64,000 nucleotides of DNA from Chelatococcus reniformis (GTDB lineage Bacteria; Pseudomonadota; Alphaproteobacteria; Rhizobiales; Beijerinckiaceae), in NCBI RefSeq assembly GCF_014640075.1, contig NZ_BMGG01000009.1, positions 124,001-188,000 on the forward strand, read 5' to 3'. The position numbers were made by a program, and so were the translations under genes. The notes below the pieces were generated by a model. It saw only the letters and a program-made list of their open reading frames with translations. It did not search any database and had not been told where the DNA came from. Below, piece after piece: positions 42,062 to 52,100 of the stretch (position 1 is its first letter; the number at the start of each line of letters is the position of its first letter).

Positions 42062-43060
42062 ATGATACGATTTGACCTGACACGCATTGCGCTCGGCGGC
42101 GCGCTGGGCGCGGCCACGGCGCTGCTGTCCACATCCGTCTTCGCCCATGTGACGCTCGAGACCACCGAGGCGACGCCGAACTCCTATTACCGCGGCGTCG
42201 CCAAGGTGAATCACGGCTGCGGTACGTCCGCCACCAAACTGCTGCGCATCACCATTCCCGAAGGGGTCATCGCCGCGCGCCCCATGCCGAAGGCGGGCTG
42301 GACCGTCGAGCTGGAGAAGGGGCCATACGCCCGCGCCTATCCCCTGCACGGCAAGGATGTGGCGAGCGGCGTGAAGTCGATCACCTGGAAGGGCGGCAGC
42401 CTGCCGGACGACTTCTACGACGAGTTCGTCTTCGCAGCGCGAATCACCGACGCCTTTCAACCGGGGGCGACCATAAGCTTCCCGGTGTTGCAGCAATGCG
42501 AGAGCGGCACGCAGAACTGGGCCGAAGTGCCCGCGCCCGGGCAGTCGGCCGCTGCGCTCAAATCGCCGGCGCCGGGCGTGCGTATCATCCAGGCCGCCAC
42601 GACCGCTCCGTCGACGGCGCCCGCCGCCGTGCCGGTCAAGGTCGGCGATCTCACCATCCGCTCGCCTTGGGCACGTGCCACGCCGGCGGGTGCGAAGGTC
42701 GCCGGCGGCTATCTGGCAGTCACCAACGACGGCAAGGCGGCGGATCGGCTCATCGGTGGCTCCTTCGACATCGCCGGCGAGGTCCAGATCCACGAAATGA
42801 AGGTGGAAGACGGGGTGATGCGCATGCGCCCGCTCGACAAGGGCATCGAACTCCCACCCGGCCAGACCGTCGAACTCAAGCCGGGCGGCTTCCACTTGAT
42901 GTTGATGGGCCTGAAGCAGCAGCTCAAGACCGGCGACACCGTCAAGGGCACGCTCGTCTTCGAGAAGGCGGGTAGCGTGCCGGTGACGCTGGCGGTCGGG
43001 GGCGTGGGCGCCCAGCAGGGCCCCGGCGGCTCCCCCGCGGGCGGCCACCACGAGCATTGA
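42062..43060 (+). CDS. YcnI (DUF1775) - PCu(A)C fusion copper chaperone, periplasmic
   Basis: 332 residues. A signal peptide ends SVFA|HVTLE, leaving an N-terminal histidine, the copper ligand of YcnI proteins. The DUF1775 domain (about residues 28-165) has YYRGVAKVNHGCGTSATKLLRITIPEGV and W..ELEKG. After a Ala/Pro linker comes a PCu(A)C domain (about 195-310) with IRSPWARATPAGAKVAGGYLAVTN and the copper motif: HEMKVEDGVMRMR then GGFHLMLMGLK (H-x-M ... M ... H-x-M). It ends in a His tail GGHHEH. PCu(A)C delivers Cu(I) to the CuA site of cytochrome oxidase. AGGAG precedes ATG 42062. Confidence 0.92.
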   Translation: MIRFDLTRIALGGALGAATALLSTSVFAHVTLETTEATPNSYYRGVAKVNHGCGTSATKLLRITIPEGVIAARPMPKAGWTVELEKGPYARAYPLHGKDVASGVKSITWKGGSLPDDFYDEFVFAARITDAFQPGATISFPVLQQCESGTQNWAEVPAPGQSAAALKSPAPGVRIIQAATTAPSTAPAAVPVKVGDLTIRSPWARATPAGAKVAGGYLAVTNDGKAADRLIGGSFDIAGEVQIHEMKVEDGVMRMRPLDKGIELPPGQTVELKPGGFHLMLMGLKQQLKTGDTVKGTLVFEKAGSVPVTLAVGGVGAQQGPGGSPAGGHHEH

Positions 43061-43142
43061 CCGGCGCGACCCGGCGCCAGCGATGTGATAGGACGAGCCG
43101 ATCCGTCGCCGCCGCCGTGTCGGCCAACTTCAGGACGCGCCC

Positions 43143-43691
43143 ATGGCATTGCCGCTCGTGTTGGTCGTCGCGGTTGCCGACAACGGAGCCATCGGCCGGG
43201 ACAACCGGCTGATCTGGCGCCTGCGCACCGATATGCAGCGCTTCAAGGCGTTGACCATGGGCAGGCCGCTGCTGATGGGCCGGCTGACCTACGAGTCGAT
43301 CGGCCGGCCGTTGCCCGGGCGCGAGACGGTCGTGCTGAGCACGGGCGCCTTCTGCGAAGCGCCCGGCGTCGCCGTCGCCGGCTCGCTGGCGGACGCGATC
43401 GGGCGCTGCGAGGCGGCGGCCGATCGGCTCGGCGCGGGGGAAATCGTCGTGGTCGGAGGAGCCCGCGTGTATGCCGAGACGCTGCCGCTCGCCCGGCGCA
43501 TCCATCTGACCGAGGTTCACGCGTCGCCCCCGGCCACAGTGTTCTTTCCGGACTGGGCCGGAGGGGCGTTTCGGCGCAGCTACCGCGAGACGTTTCGGCA
43601 GCACCATGCGGCCGGACCGGGCGATGAATACCCTTTTACATTTGTCGATCTGGAGCGCGTTCCGGACCGGACGGTCGCGGGTTCGGCGTGA
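43143..43691 (+). CDS. folA: Dihydrofolate reductase
   Basis: 182 residues reducing dihydrofolate with NADPH to keep the tetrahydrofolate pool, the step after ThyA. It has VAVADNGAIGRDNRLIWRLRTDMQRFKALTMGRPLLMGRLTYESIGRPLPGRETVVLS, in which the substrate-binding Trp-Arg, the Asp (DMQRFK) and the NADPH motif GRLTYESIGRPLPGR are seen, plus EIVVVGGARVYAETLPLARRIHLTEV. A DFR active-site Asp is in the normal place. It precedes hflK on the same strand by 193 bp. Confidence 0.95.
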   Translation: MALPLVLVVAVADNGAIGRDNRLIWRLRTDMQRFKALTMGRPLLMGRLTYESIGRPLPGRETVVLSTGAFCEAPGVAVAGSLADAIGRCEAAADRLGAGEIVVVGGARVYAETLPLARRIHLTEVHASPPATVFFPDWAGGAFRRSYRETFRQHHAAGPGDEYPFTFVDLERVPDRTVAGSA

Positions 43692-43884
43692 CACGGGCAC
43701 AACACTTCGCGGTGCGCGCGTATTGTTCGGACGATGCTGGACGCGGGCGCGCCTTTGTCGCTGGAGCCGTTCATTGAACAGCGGCGCGTGTGCCATTAAG
43801 TGCTGTGCTTGACAGGGCTTGCCCTGCCAAACGACAAGGCTCGAGGATCCGCGTCCATCGAGCCCAAAGGGGAATGTCAGATCG

Positions 43885-45027
43885 ATGCCTTGGAGTAATC
43901 AAAGCGGTGGCGGCGGACCATGGGGCCCCAAGAATCAGGGGCCGTGGGGATCCGGGCCGCAACGCAACGGCGGCGGGCCGCCCGACCTGGAGGACCTGCT
44001 CAAGCGCGGTCAGGACAGGCTGAAGGGCATCCTGCCGGGCGGCGACGGCTCCTTCGGCTTCCGCGGCATCCTTCTCATCCTGCTCGGGGCCGTGCTGCTG
44101 TGGCTCGCGACCGGCTTCTACACGGTGCGGCCCAACGAGGTCGGCATCAACCTCGTCTTCGGCCGCTATGCGGGTTCAACCGGCGAGGGTCTCGGCTACA
44201 ATTTCCCCTACCCGATCGGCTCGGTGATCAAGCCCGACGTCACCTCCAGCCGCATCATCGAGATCGGCGTACGCTCCAACACCCAGTCGCGCTCGCGCGT
44301 GCAGCAGAGCAGCGTCACCGACGAGAGCCTGATGCTGACCGGCGACGAGAACATCGTCGACATCGATTTTGCCGTGCAGTGGCAGGTCAATCCGGCCAAG
44401 GCGACCGACTTCGTCTTCAATCTGCAGAACCCCGACGGCACCATTCGCGTCGTGGCTGAAAGCGCCATGCGCGAGGTGGTCGGCCGCCGCAACATCCAGA
44501 ACATCCTCACGACGGATCGTGGCGCGATCGAAGCGGAGGTCCGTCAGCTGATGCAGGACACCTTGAACTTCTACGGAGCGGGCGTGGAAATCAGGCAGGT
44601 GAACTTGCAGAAGGTCGATCCGCCGGCCCAGGTCATCGACGCCTTCCGCGACGTGCAGGCGGCCCGGCAGGACCAAGACCGCCTGCGCAACGAGGCCGAG
44701 ACCTACGCCAGCCGCATCGTCCCTGAGGCGCGCGGCAAGGCGATCGGCATCGTGCAGGAGGCTGAGGGTTACAAGGAGCGAGCCACCAACGAGGCGCAGG
44801 GTAATGCCTCGCGCTTCCTCTCGGTCTACGAGCAATACCGCCTGGCGCCTGAAGTGACGCGCGAGCGCATGTATCTGGAGACGATGGAGCACGTGCTGGG
44901 CCCGACCAACAAGGTCATCCTCGACCAGAGGGGCGGCCAGGGCGTCGTTCCCTTCCTGCCGCTCGAGTCGCTGCAGCCACAACGGCCCGCGGCCGGTGCC
45001 GCCCCGGCTCAGGGAGCTGCACGATGA
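43885..45027 (+). CDS. hflK: FtsH protease regulator HflK
   Basis: 380 residues, inner-membrane SPFH protein that assembles with HflC into a cage around FtsH protease. A Gly/Pro/Asn-rich cytoplasmic head (SNQSGGGGPWGPKNQGPWG) precedes a transmembrane helix GILLILLGAVLLWLATGFYTV (about residues 60-82) and the SPFH/band-7 domain (VRPNEVGINLVFGRY through QDQDRLRNEAETYASRIVPEARG). The ATG at 43885 is preceded by AAGGGGA. hflC starts within its last codons by a 4-bp ATGA overlap, which keeps the two subunits balanced. Confidence 0.96.
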   Translation: MPWSNQSGGGGPWGPKNQGPWGSGPQRNGGGPPDLEDLLKRGQDRLKGILPGGDGSFGFRGILLILLGAVLLWLATGFYTVRPNEVGINLVFGRYAGSTGEGLGYNFPYPIGSVIKPDVTSSRIIEIGVRSNTQSRSRVQQSSVTDESLMLTGDENIVDIDFAVQWQVNPAKATDFVFNLQNPDGTIRVVAESAMREVVGRRNIQNILTTDRGAIEAEVRQLMQDTLNFYGAGVEIRQVNLQKVDPPAQVIDAFRDVQAARQDQDRLRNEAETYASRIVPEARGKAIGIVQEAEGYKERATNEAQGNASRFLSVYEQYRLAPEVTRERMYLETMEHVLGPTNKVILDQRGGQGVVPFLPLESLQPQRPAAGAAPAQGAAR

Positions 45028-45962
45028 ACGGCAATCTCTTCAAGGTCGTCGGCGCCGTCCTAGTCGCGGTGCTGGCGCTTCTGATCTACGCCTCGACCTT
45101 CATCGTCGGCCAGACCCAGGAAGCGCTGGTGCTCCAGTTCGGCCGGGTGAGGGGGCTGCCCAAGCAGGCGGGCCTGCACTTCAAGATCCCGTTCATCGAG
45201 AACGTGGTCTACGTCGACAAGCGCATCCTCGACCTCGACCTGCCGGTCCAAGAGGTGATCGCCTCGGACCAGAAGCGGCTGGTGGTCGACACCTTCACGC
45301 GGTACCGCATCATCAATCCGCTGCTGTTCTACCAGTCCGTGAACAGCATCGCCGGCGCCAATCTGCGGTTGACCTCGATCGTCAATTCGACGACGCGGTC
45401 GGTGCTGGCGGAGGCGACCTTCACGGCCGTCGTCAAGGATGAGCGCGACAGGCTGATGAGGCGCATTCGCGACGAGGTGAACCAGCAGGCGAAAGGCCTC
45501 GGCCTCGAGGTCGTCGACGTGCGCCTGCGCCGCGTCGACCTGCCCGAACAGAACAGCGAGGCGGTCTATCGACGCATGAAGACCGAGCGCGAGCGCGAAG
45601 CGGCCGACATTCGCGCGCAGGGCTCGCAGATCGCTCAGGGCATCCGCGCCCGCTCGGATCGCGAGGTGACCGTGCTGCTGGCCGAGGCGACGCGCAAATC
45701 GGAGGAGCTGCGCGGCCAGGGCGACGCCGAGCGCAACCGCATCTATGCGGATGCCTACGGCAGGGACCCGAGCTTCTTCTCGTTCTACCGCTCGATGCAA
45801 GCCTATGAAGCTGCGCTCAAGGCCGGCGACACGCGGCTGGTGCTGTCTCCCGATTCGGATTTCTTCCGCTACTTCGGGCACCAGTCGGGCCGCGGCGTGC
45901 AGGGGGCAGGACCGCAGCTGTCCGGGCCGCCCGCGTCGTCCGGCGCGTCGGCGCGCCCCTGA
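45024..45962 (+). CDS. hflC: FtsH protease regulator HflC
   Basis: 312 residues, partner of HflK. N-terminal transmembrane helix LFKVVGAVLVAVLALLIYASTFIV, then the SPFH domain: QTQEALVLQFGRVRGLPKQAGLHFKIPFIENVVYVDKRILDLDLPVQEV, SVNSIAGANLRLTSIVNSTTRSVLAEATF and the helical YRRMKTEREREAADIRAQGSQIAQGIRARSDREVTVLLAEA region. Its end AYGRDPSFFSFYRSMQAYE..DTRLVLSPDSDFFRYF is diagnostic of HflC. Translationally coupled to hflK. Confidence 0.97.
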   Translation: MNGNLFKVVGAVLVAVLALLIYASTFIVGQTQEALVLQFGRVRGLPKQAGLHFKIPFIENVVYVDKRILDLDLPVQEVIASDQKRLVVDTFTRYRIINPLLFYQSVNSIAGANLRLTSIVNSTTRSVLAEATFTAVVKDERDRLMRRIRDEVNQQAKGLGLEVVDVRLRRVDLPEQNSEAVYRRMKTEREREAADIRAQGSQIAQGIRARSDREVTVLLAEATRKSEELRGQGDAERNRIYADAYGRDPSFFSFYRSMQAYEAALKAGDTRLVLSPDSDFFRYFGHQSGRGVQGAGPQLSGPPASSGASARP

Positions 45963-45983
45963 TCGCGGGCCGGCGGCCGCCCC

Positions 45984-46178
45984 ATGCATGATCTCATGGC
46001 GGCCTTCGGCTTGCTGCTGGCGATCGAGGGAATCTGCTTCGCGGCATTTCCCTCGGCGGTGAAGAAGGCCGCGGCCGACATGGCCGCGGCGCCCGTCGAC
46101 ATGATGCGGCTCGTCGGCATCACGGCCGCCGCGGTCGGCGTCGGGCTGGTCTGGCTGATGCGCAACCACGTGTGGTGA
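45984..46178 (+). CDS. DUF2065 small membrane protein
   Basis: 64 residues with two hydrophobic helices (MAAFGLLLAIEGICFAAFP and MMRLVGITAAAVGVGLVWLMR). DUF2065 (YjeT-like) genes follow hflC in many proteobacteria, as here, 21 bp after its stop. Its role with the HflKC-FtsH complex is suggested by this constant position but not shown. Confidence 0.92.
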   Translation: MHDLMAAFGLLLAIEGICFAAFPSAVKKAAADMAAAPVDMMRLVGITAAAVGVGLVWLMRNHVW

Positions 46179-46266
46179 CCGGATGGCGGCCACCGAGCTG
46201 TCGCAATCCTGTATAATGCATCAACGCGGGCGCCCTGCGCCTGTTCACGAACGACGAGGACGGACA

Positions 46267-47763
46267 ATGGTCTCTCTCAGCATGGCGTTCGAGGCGACAA
46301 GGTCCATGGCGCCACCGCGGCGCCTGGCTGGAGCGCTCGCCCTGGCCGCAGGCCTGGTGCTCGGCGCGGTGGGTACGGCCCATGCCCGCGGGCCCGAAGG
46401 CTTCACGGACCTTGCCGATCAGGTGACCAACGCGGTGGTCAACATCTCCGCCTCCACCACGGTGGAAACGAAGGGCCGCACCCTGCCGCAGCTGCCGCCG
46501 GGCACGCCCTTCGAGGATCTGTTCGAGGAGTTCTTCAATCGCCGCGGCGGCGGCGGCGGCGATGCCCCGCGCCAGCGCAAGTCGAACTCGCTCGGCTCCG
46601 GTTTCATCATCGACTCGGCCGGCATCGTCGTCACCAACAACCACGTCATCGGCGAGGCCAACGAGATTACCGTCATTCTGAACGACGGCACCAAGCTCAA
46701 AGCCGAGATCCTGGGCAAGGATTCCAAGCTCGATCTGGCCGTGCTCAAGGTGAAGCCCGAAGGCAAGCCCTTGACCGCGGTCAAGTTCGGCGATTCCGAG
46801 AAGCTCCGGATCGGCGAATGGGTGGTTGCCATCGGCAACCCGTTCGGCCTCGGCGGCTCGGTCTCGGCCGGCATCGTCTCGGCCATCAACCGCAATATCG
46901 ATCAAGGACCCTACGACAGCTACATCCAGACCGACGCGGCCATCAACAAGGGCAACTCCGGCGGCCCGCTGTTCAACATGGCCGGCGAGGTGGTGGGCAT
47001 CAACACCGCCATCCTGTCGCCGACCGGCGGTTCCGTCGGCATCGGCTTCTCGGTGCCGTCGGCGCTCGCCGGCCCCGCCATCGAGCAGCTGCAGAAGTTC
47101 GGCGAGACCCGCCGTGGCTGGCTCGGCGTGCGCATTCAGTCGGTCGACGACGCGACCGCCGAAGCGCTCAACCTCGGCCGGGCCCGGGGCGCCCTGGTCG
47201 CCGGTGTCGACGACAAGGGGCCGGCCAAGCCGGCCGACATCAAGCAGGGCGACGTCATCGTCCGCTTCGATGGCCGGGAGGTGAAGGACAGCCGCGACCT
47301 GCCGCGTCTGGTTGCCACCACGCCGGTCGGCAAGGAGACCCAGGTGGTCATCTTCCGCGGGGGCAAGGAGGAGACCAGAACGGTCAAGCTGGGACGCCTG
47401 GAGGACGGCGAGAAGCAGATGGCAGCCCGCGGCGGCAGTGACACGGACGTGGACAAGCCCGCCATCAAGAAGGCGCTCGGCCTCGATCTGTCGTCGATCA
47501 GCGATGACTTGCGCCAGCGCTTCTCGATCAAGCCGACCGTCAAGGGCGTGGTGATCACTCGGGTCGACCCCAACTCCAACGCGGCCGACAAGCGCCTGCA
47601 GGCCGGCGACGTCATCGTCGAGGTGGCGCAGGAGCCGGTGCAGCAGCCGGCGGATGTGTCCAAGCGGCTCGACGCGCTCAAGAAGGACGGCAAGAAGTCG
47701 GCGCTGCTGCTGGTCTCCAACCCGGCTGGCGAAGTGCGCTTCGTCGCCGTCGCCATGGAGTAG
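46267..47763 (+). CDS. degP: Do family serine protease/chaperone DegP
   Basis: 498-residue periplasmic protease. Signal sequence with hydrophobic core LAGALALAAGLVLGAVGTAHA; trypsin-like domain with the triad His in VVTNNHVIG, Asp in SKLDLAVLKV and Ser in NKGNSGGPLFNMAG; then two PDZ domains (GWLGVRIQSV..GALVAGV and VKGVVITRVDPNSNAADKRLQAGDVIV). ATG at 46267 has GAGGA upstream; in-frame ATGs at 46282 and 46306 are alternatives and would shorten the signal peptide. It ends the hflK-hflC-DUF2065-degP run, which is conserved in Rhizobiales. Confidence 0.96.
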   Translation: MVSLSMAFEATRSMAPPRRLAGALALAAGLVLGAVGTAHARGPEGFTDLADQVTNAVVNISASTTVETKGRTLPQLPPGTPFEDLFEEFFNRRGGGGGDAPRQRKSNSLGSGFIIDSAGIVVTNNHVIGEANEITVILNDGTKLKAEILGKDSKLDLAVLKVKPEGKPLTAVKFGDSEKLRIGEWVVAIGNPFGLGGSVSAGIVSAINRNIDQGPYDSYIQTDAAINKGNSGGPLFNMAGEVVGINTAILSPTGGSVGIGFSVPSALAGPAIEQLQKFGETRRGWLGVRIQSVDDATAEALNLGRARGALVAGVDDKGPAKPADIKQGDVIVRFDGREVKDSRDLPRLVATTPVGKETQVVIFRGGKEETRTVKLGRLEDGEKQMAARGGSDTDVDKPAIKKALGLDLSSISDDLRQRFSIKPTVKGVVITRVDPNSNAADKRLQAGDVIVEVAQEPVQQPADVSKRLDALKKDGKKSALLLVSNPAGEVRFVAVAME

Positions 47764-47876
47764 GTCAAGGCGCGGCGGCGGAGCCCATGGGCGTGGCGCG
47801 GCTGCCGATAGCGGCCCCGTCGACCGCGACGGCGCGTTTCCCGGGTCGGCCGTTGCATGCTATCGAACAGGCTGGC

Positions 47877-47890
47877 GTGCGCTAGCGCAC
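47877..47890. promoter_or_regulatory. 14-bp perfect palindrome upstream of the RND efflux operon
   Basis: GTGCGCTAGCGCAC reads the same on both strands. It is followed at 47896-47928 by a looser inverted repeat (AGTTC..ACAG / CTGT..GAACT). Both lie in front of the efflux genes, where repressors of such pumps usually bind; no regulator gene is adjacent. Confidence 0.5.
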
Positions 47891-47948
47891 TTGGTAGTTC
47901 ACAGCTGCGCGTCTAACTGTGGCGAACTCCCACCCCTGGTCCGGTTGC

Positions 47949-49142
47949 ATGCTCAGGTCGCTGCTCGCTCGTGTTTTGCCTTCCGTCGCGCTCGTTGCGG
48001 CGCTCGCTGCCTGCAATGAACCCGCGACCAAGCCACCGGGGGCGGGTGGCGCCGGCGCGGCGGCCCCGCCCGCGCCGGTGGTCACCGTGGCCAAGCCGGT
48101 GGTCAAGCAGGTCACCGAATACGACGACTTTACTGGCCGCTTCGAAGCGGTCGACTCGGTCGAGGTGCGCTCGCGCGTGTCGGGCTATCTGAGCTCCGTG
48201 GAGTTCAAGGACGGCGCCGTCGTCAAGAAGGGCGACCTGCTCTTCGTCATCGACAAGCGCCCCTACCAGGCGGCCACGGACCAGGCGATAGCGGGCGTGA
48301 ACTCGGCGCAGGCGCGAGTACAGTTCGCCAAGAGCGACTTGGAGCGCGCCCAGAGCCTGCAAAAGACCGGCAACATCACCGAGCAGGTCCTGGAAACCCG
48401 GCGCCAGACGGCGCTGGTGGCTCAGGGCGATCTCGCCGGCGCCAATGCCGCGGTGGTGAGCGCCAAGCTCAACCTCGAGTTCACCGAGATCCGCGCCCCG
48501 GTGTCCGGGCGGATCGGGCGCAAGCTGATCTCGGAGGGCAATCTCGTTACCGCGGATTCGACGCTGTTGACCACGATCGTGTCGCTCGATCCGATCTACT
48601 TCTACTTCGATATCGACGAGCGCTCCTACCTCGCCTACCAGCGGCTCAACCGCAACCGCGGCACCGGCGGCTCGATCGCGAGTGATGTGCTCGTCGGCGT
48701 CACCGACGAGCGCCAGCCGACGCGCAAAGGCAAGCTGGACTTCCTCGACAACCGCATCGATCAGGCCACCGGTACCTTGAGGGCCCGTGCGCTGGTGCCC
48801 AATCCCGACCTTTTCCTGGCGCCCGGCATGTTCGGCACCGTGCGCATCCCCGGCTCCGACCCGTACAGGGGCGTGCTGGTGCCCGATGTCGCGATCGCCA
48901 CCGACCAGGATCGCCGGCTGGTCTGGGTGTTGGGGGCGGACGACACGGTGTCCCCCAAGGTGGTTCGGCCGGGGCCGCGCATCGACGGCTACCGCCTGAT
49001 CCGCTCCGGCCTCGACGGCAGCGAGACGATCGTCATCAACGGCCTCCAGCGCCTGCGCCCGGGCATCAAGGTGAAGCCGGAAATGAAGGAACTGCCGCCC
49101 ACGGCCCCTGACCCGGCCGGCGCGAACGGCTCGAAGAGCTGA
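47949..49142 (+). CDS. RND efflux membrane fusion protein, lipoprotein
   Basis: 397 residues, the periplasmic adaptor of a tripartite multidrug pump. Signal peptide with lipobox LAAC (Cys22), so it is a lipoprotein of the inner membrane. Then the first barrel/hairpin strand FTGRFEAVDSVEVRSRVSGYLSSVEFKDGAVVKKGDLLFVIDKRPYQ, a coiled-coil hairpin (about residues 90-160), the lipoyl half EIRAPVSGRIGRKLISEGNLV and the C-terminal barrel and membrane-proximal domains. ATG 47949 is chosen because the lipobox sits at the usual distance; GTG 47919 is in frame upstream. The permease starts 6 bp after the stop. Confidence 0.93.
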   Translation: MLRSLLARVLPSVALVAALAACNEPATKPPGAGGAGAAAPPAPVVTVAKPVVKQVTEYDDFTGRFEAVDSVEVRSRVSGYLSSVEFKDGAVVKKGDLLFVIDKRPYQAATDQAIAGVNSAQARVQFAKSDLERAQSLQKTGNITEQVLETRRQTALVAQGDLAGANAAVVSAKLNLEFTEIRAPVSGRIGRKLISEGNLVTADSTLLTTIVSLDPIYFYFDIDERSYLAYQRLNRNRGTGGSIASDVLVGVTDERQPTRKGKLDFLDNRIDQATGTLRARALVPNPDLFLAPGMFGTVRIPGSDPYRGVLVPDVAIATDQDRRLVWVLGADDTVSPKVVRPGPRIDGYRLIRSGLDGSETIVINGLQRLRPGIKVKPEMKELPPTAPDPAGANGSKS

Positions 49143-49148
49143 TCCGCC

Positions 49149-52100
49149 ATGAAATTTGCGCATTTCTTCGTCGATCGGCCGATCTTTGCGTCGGTGCTGT
49201 CGATCGTCATGGTGCTCGTGGGATATATTTCCTACGTCTCGCTTCCCGTCGCGCAGTATCCCGAGATCGTTCCACCGACCATCGTCGTCCGGGCGAGCTA
49301 CCCCGGCGCCAACGCCGAGACGGTGTCGCAGACCGTGGCGACCCCGATCGAGCAGGAGATCAACGGCGTCGAGGACATGCTCTACATGACCTCGAACTCG
49401 ACCAGCGACGGCAACATGTCGCTGACCATCACCTTCAAACTGGGCACCGATCTCGATACCGCCAACGTGCTGGTGCAGAACCGCGTCGCGGTCGCCCAGC
49501 CGCGCCTGCCCGCCGAGGTGCGGGCGCTGGGCGTGACGACGCGCAAGAGCTCCCCCGATCTGATGCTCGTCGTCCACATGTTCTCGGAGAGCGAGGGCTT
49601 CGACGACCTCTACATCTCCAATTACGCGCTGATCCGCGTGCGCGACCAGCTGCTGCGGCTCGACGGCGTCGGCGACATCACCGTGTTCGGCGCGCGCGAG
49701 TATTCGCTGCGCATCTGGCTCGATCCCAACAAGCTGGCCTCCTACTCGCTCACCACGACCGACATCGTGAGCGCATTGCAGGAGCAGAACGTCCAGGTCG
49801 CGGGCGGTGCCATCGGCGGCCCACCGACGCCGGCCGGGGCCGATTTCCAGCTGATCGTACAAACGCAGGGACGCTTCAAGGACGTCCGGCAATTCCGTGA
49901 CATCATCGTCAAGAGCGGCGAGGCCGGGCGCCTCGTGCGGCTCCAGGACGTGGCGCGGGTGGAGCTCGGCGCCCGCGACTACACCACCAACTCCTACCTA
50001 AACGGCAAGCCGGCCGTCGGCATCGGCGTGTTCCAACGGCCCGGCACCAACGCGCTCGACGCCTCCGCTGCCGTCATCGCCAAGATGGAGGAGCTGAAGC
50101 GCGACTTTCCGGCGGGAATGAACTACCGGATCGCCTACAATCCGACCGTCTTCATTTCGCAGTCCGTCAACGAGGTCTACAAGACGCTGTTCGAGGCGGT
50201 CATCCTGGTGGTGATCGTCGTGCTGGTCTTCCTCCAGTCGTGGCGGACGGCGATCATTCCCATCATCGCCATTCCGGTGTCGCTCATCGGCACCTTCGCC
50301 GTCATGGCCATGTTCGGCTTTTCGCTGAACAACCTGACGCTGTTCGGCCTGGTGCTGGCGATCGGTATCGTCGTCGACGATGCCATCGTCGTGGTGGAAA
50401 ACGTCGAGCGCAACATCGCGGAGGGGCTGTCGCCGCGCGAGGCGGCGCACCGCACCATGGACGAGGTCGGCGGCGCCGTCATCGCCATCGCCCTGGTGCT
50501 GTCGGCGGTGTTCATTCCGACGGCTTTCATCAGCGGTATCACCGGCCAGTTCTACCGGCAGTTCGCGCTAACCATCGCCGCCTCGACGGTGATCTCCGCG
50601 TTCAATTCGCTCACGCTGTCGCCGGCGCTGTGCGCCCTCCTGCTCAAGGGCCACCACAGCGCCGACCACCGGCCGCGCTTCTTTCTGGCCCGCTGGGGCC
50701 GCGGGCTGGCCAATGGCTTCAACTGGGGGTTCGACAAGACGTCGAACGGCTATGCCACCTCGGTGCGAGGCATCGTCGCGCACAAGCTGCCGCTGATCGC
50801 CGCGCTCGCCGTCTACGGCGGCCTGCTCTACGGCACCGTCTGGATCTCCCAGCGCGTGCCGCAGGGCTTCATTCCCGCCCAGGATCAGGGCTATCTGCTC
50901 GTCGTCCTGCAACTGCCCGACGGCTCGTCGCTGGCCCGCACCGACGTGGTGGCGCGACGGGCCATGGCGATCGTCGGCGAGACGCCCGGTATCGCCGATA
51001 CGATCGCCATCGTCGGCTTTTCCGGTGCCACATTCACCAACGCCAGCAACCAGACGGTGATCTTCACGCCGCTGAAGCCGTTCGAGGAGCGGGCCAAGGC
51101 CGGCATGACGGCGAATTCGATCGCCGGCAACCTCATCAAGCGGCTGTCCACGATCCAGGAGGCCTTCGTCATCGCCGTGCCGCCGCCGCCCGTGCGCGGC
51201 CTCGGCAACGCCGGCGGCTTCAAGATGCAGATCCAGGATCGCTCCGGCGCCGGGCTAGGGGAACTGCTGTCGGCCAGCCGCAGCCTCATCGCCGAAGCGA
51301 ACCAGAATCCCAACCTGACGCGGGTCTTCACCACCTTCGGCGCCAACACGCCGCAGATCTATTTGGACATCGACCGGGTCAAGGCGCGCATGCTCAACGT
51401 GCCGCTGTCGAACGTCTTTGCCACCTTGCAGATCAATCTGGGCGGCGCCTACGTCAACGACTTCAACGTCTTCGAGCGCGTCTACCAGGTGCGCGTGCAG
51501 GCCGATGAGTCGTTCCGCGCCGACCGGAGCAAGATCCTGCGGCTCAAGGTGCGCTCGTCCGACGGCGCGCTGGTGCCGCTCGGTTCCCTGGTCGAGATCA
51601 GGGACGTGGCCGGGCCCGATCTGGTGCAGCGCTTCAACATGTACACGTCGGTGCCCGTGCAGGGCGAGACCCCGCCTTCGGTCTCGTCGGGAACCGGCCT
51701 CGATACCATGGAGGCCCTGGCGGCGCGCGTGCTCCCTCAGGGCATGGGCTACGAGTGGACGGAGCTCGCTTTCCAGCAGCGGGCCGTGGGCAACACCACC
51801 ATCTACATCTTCGCGCTGTCGGTGCTGTTCGTGTTCTTGGTACTGGCCGCCCAGTACGAAAGCTGGGGCCTGCCGCTCGCCATTATCCTGATCGTGCCGA
51901 TGAGCGTGCTATCGGCCCTGATCGGTGTCTCGCTGCGCGGCATGGACAACAACATCCTCACCCAGATCGGCCTCGTCGTGCTGATCGGTCTCGCCGCCAA
52001 AAACGCCATTCTGATCGTGGAATTCGCGCGGCAAGCCGAGGCCGAGGGCAAGGGGGCCGTCCCGGCCGTGATCGAGGCGGCGCGGCTACGCCTGCGGCCG

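Noticed and set aside
47913..49892. 659-codon minus-strand frame over the RND efflux genes
   Set aside because: Fully antisense to two well-supported genes, with no domain and no ribosome site.
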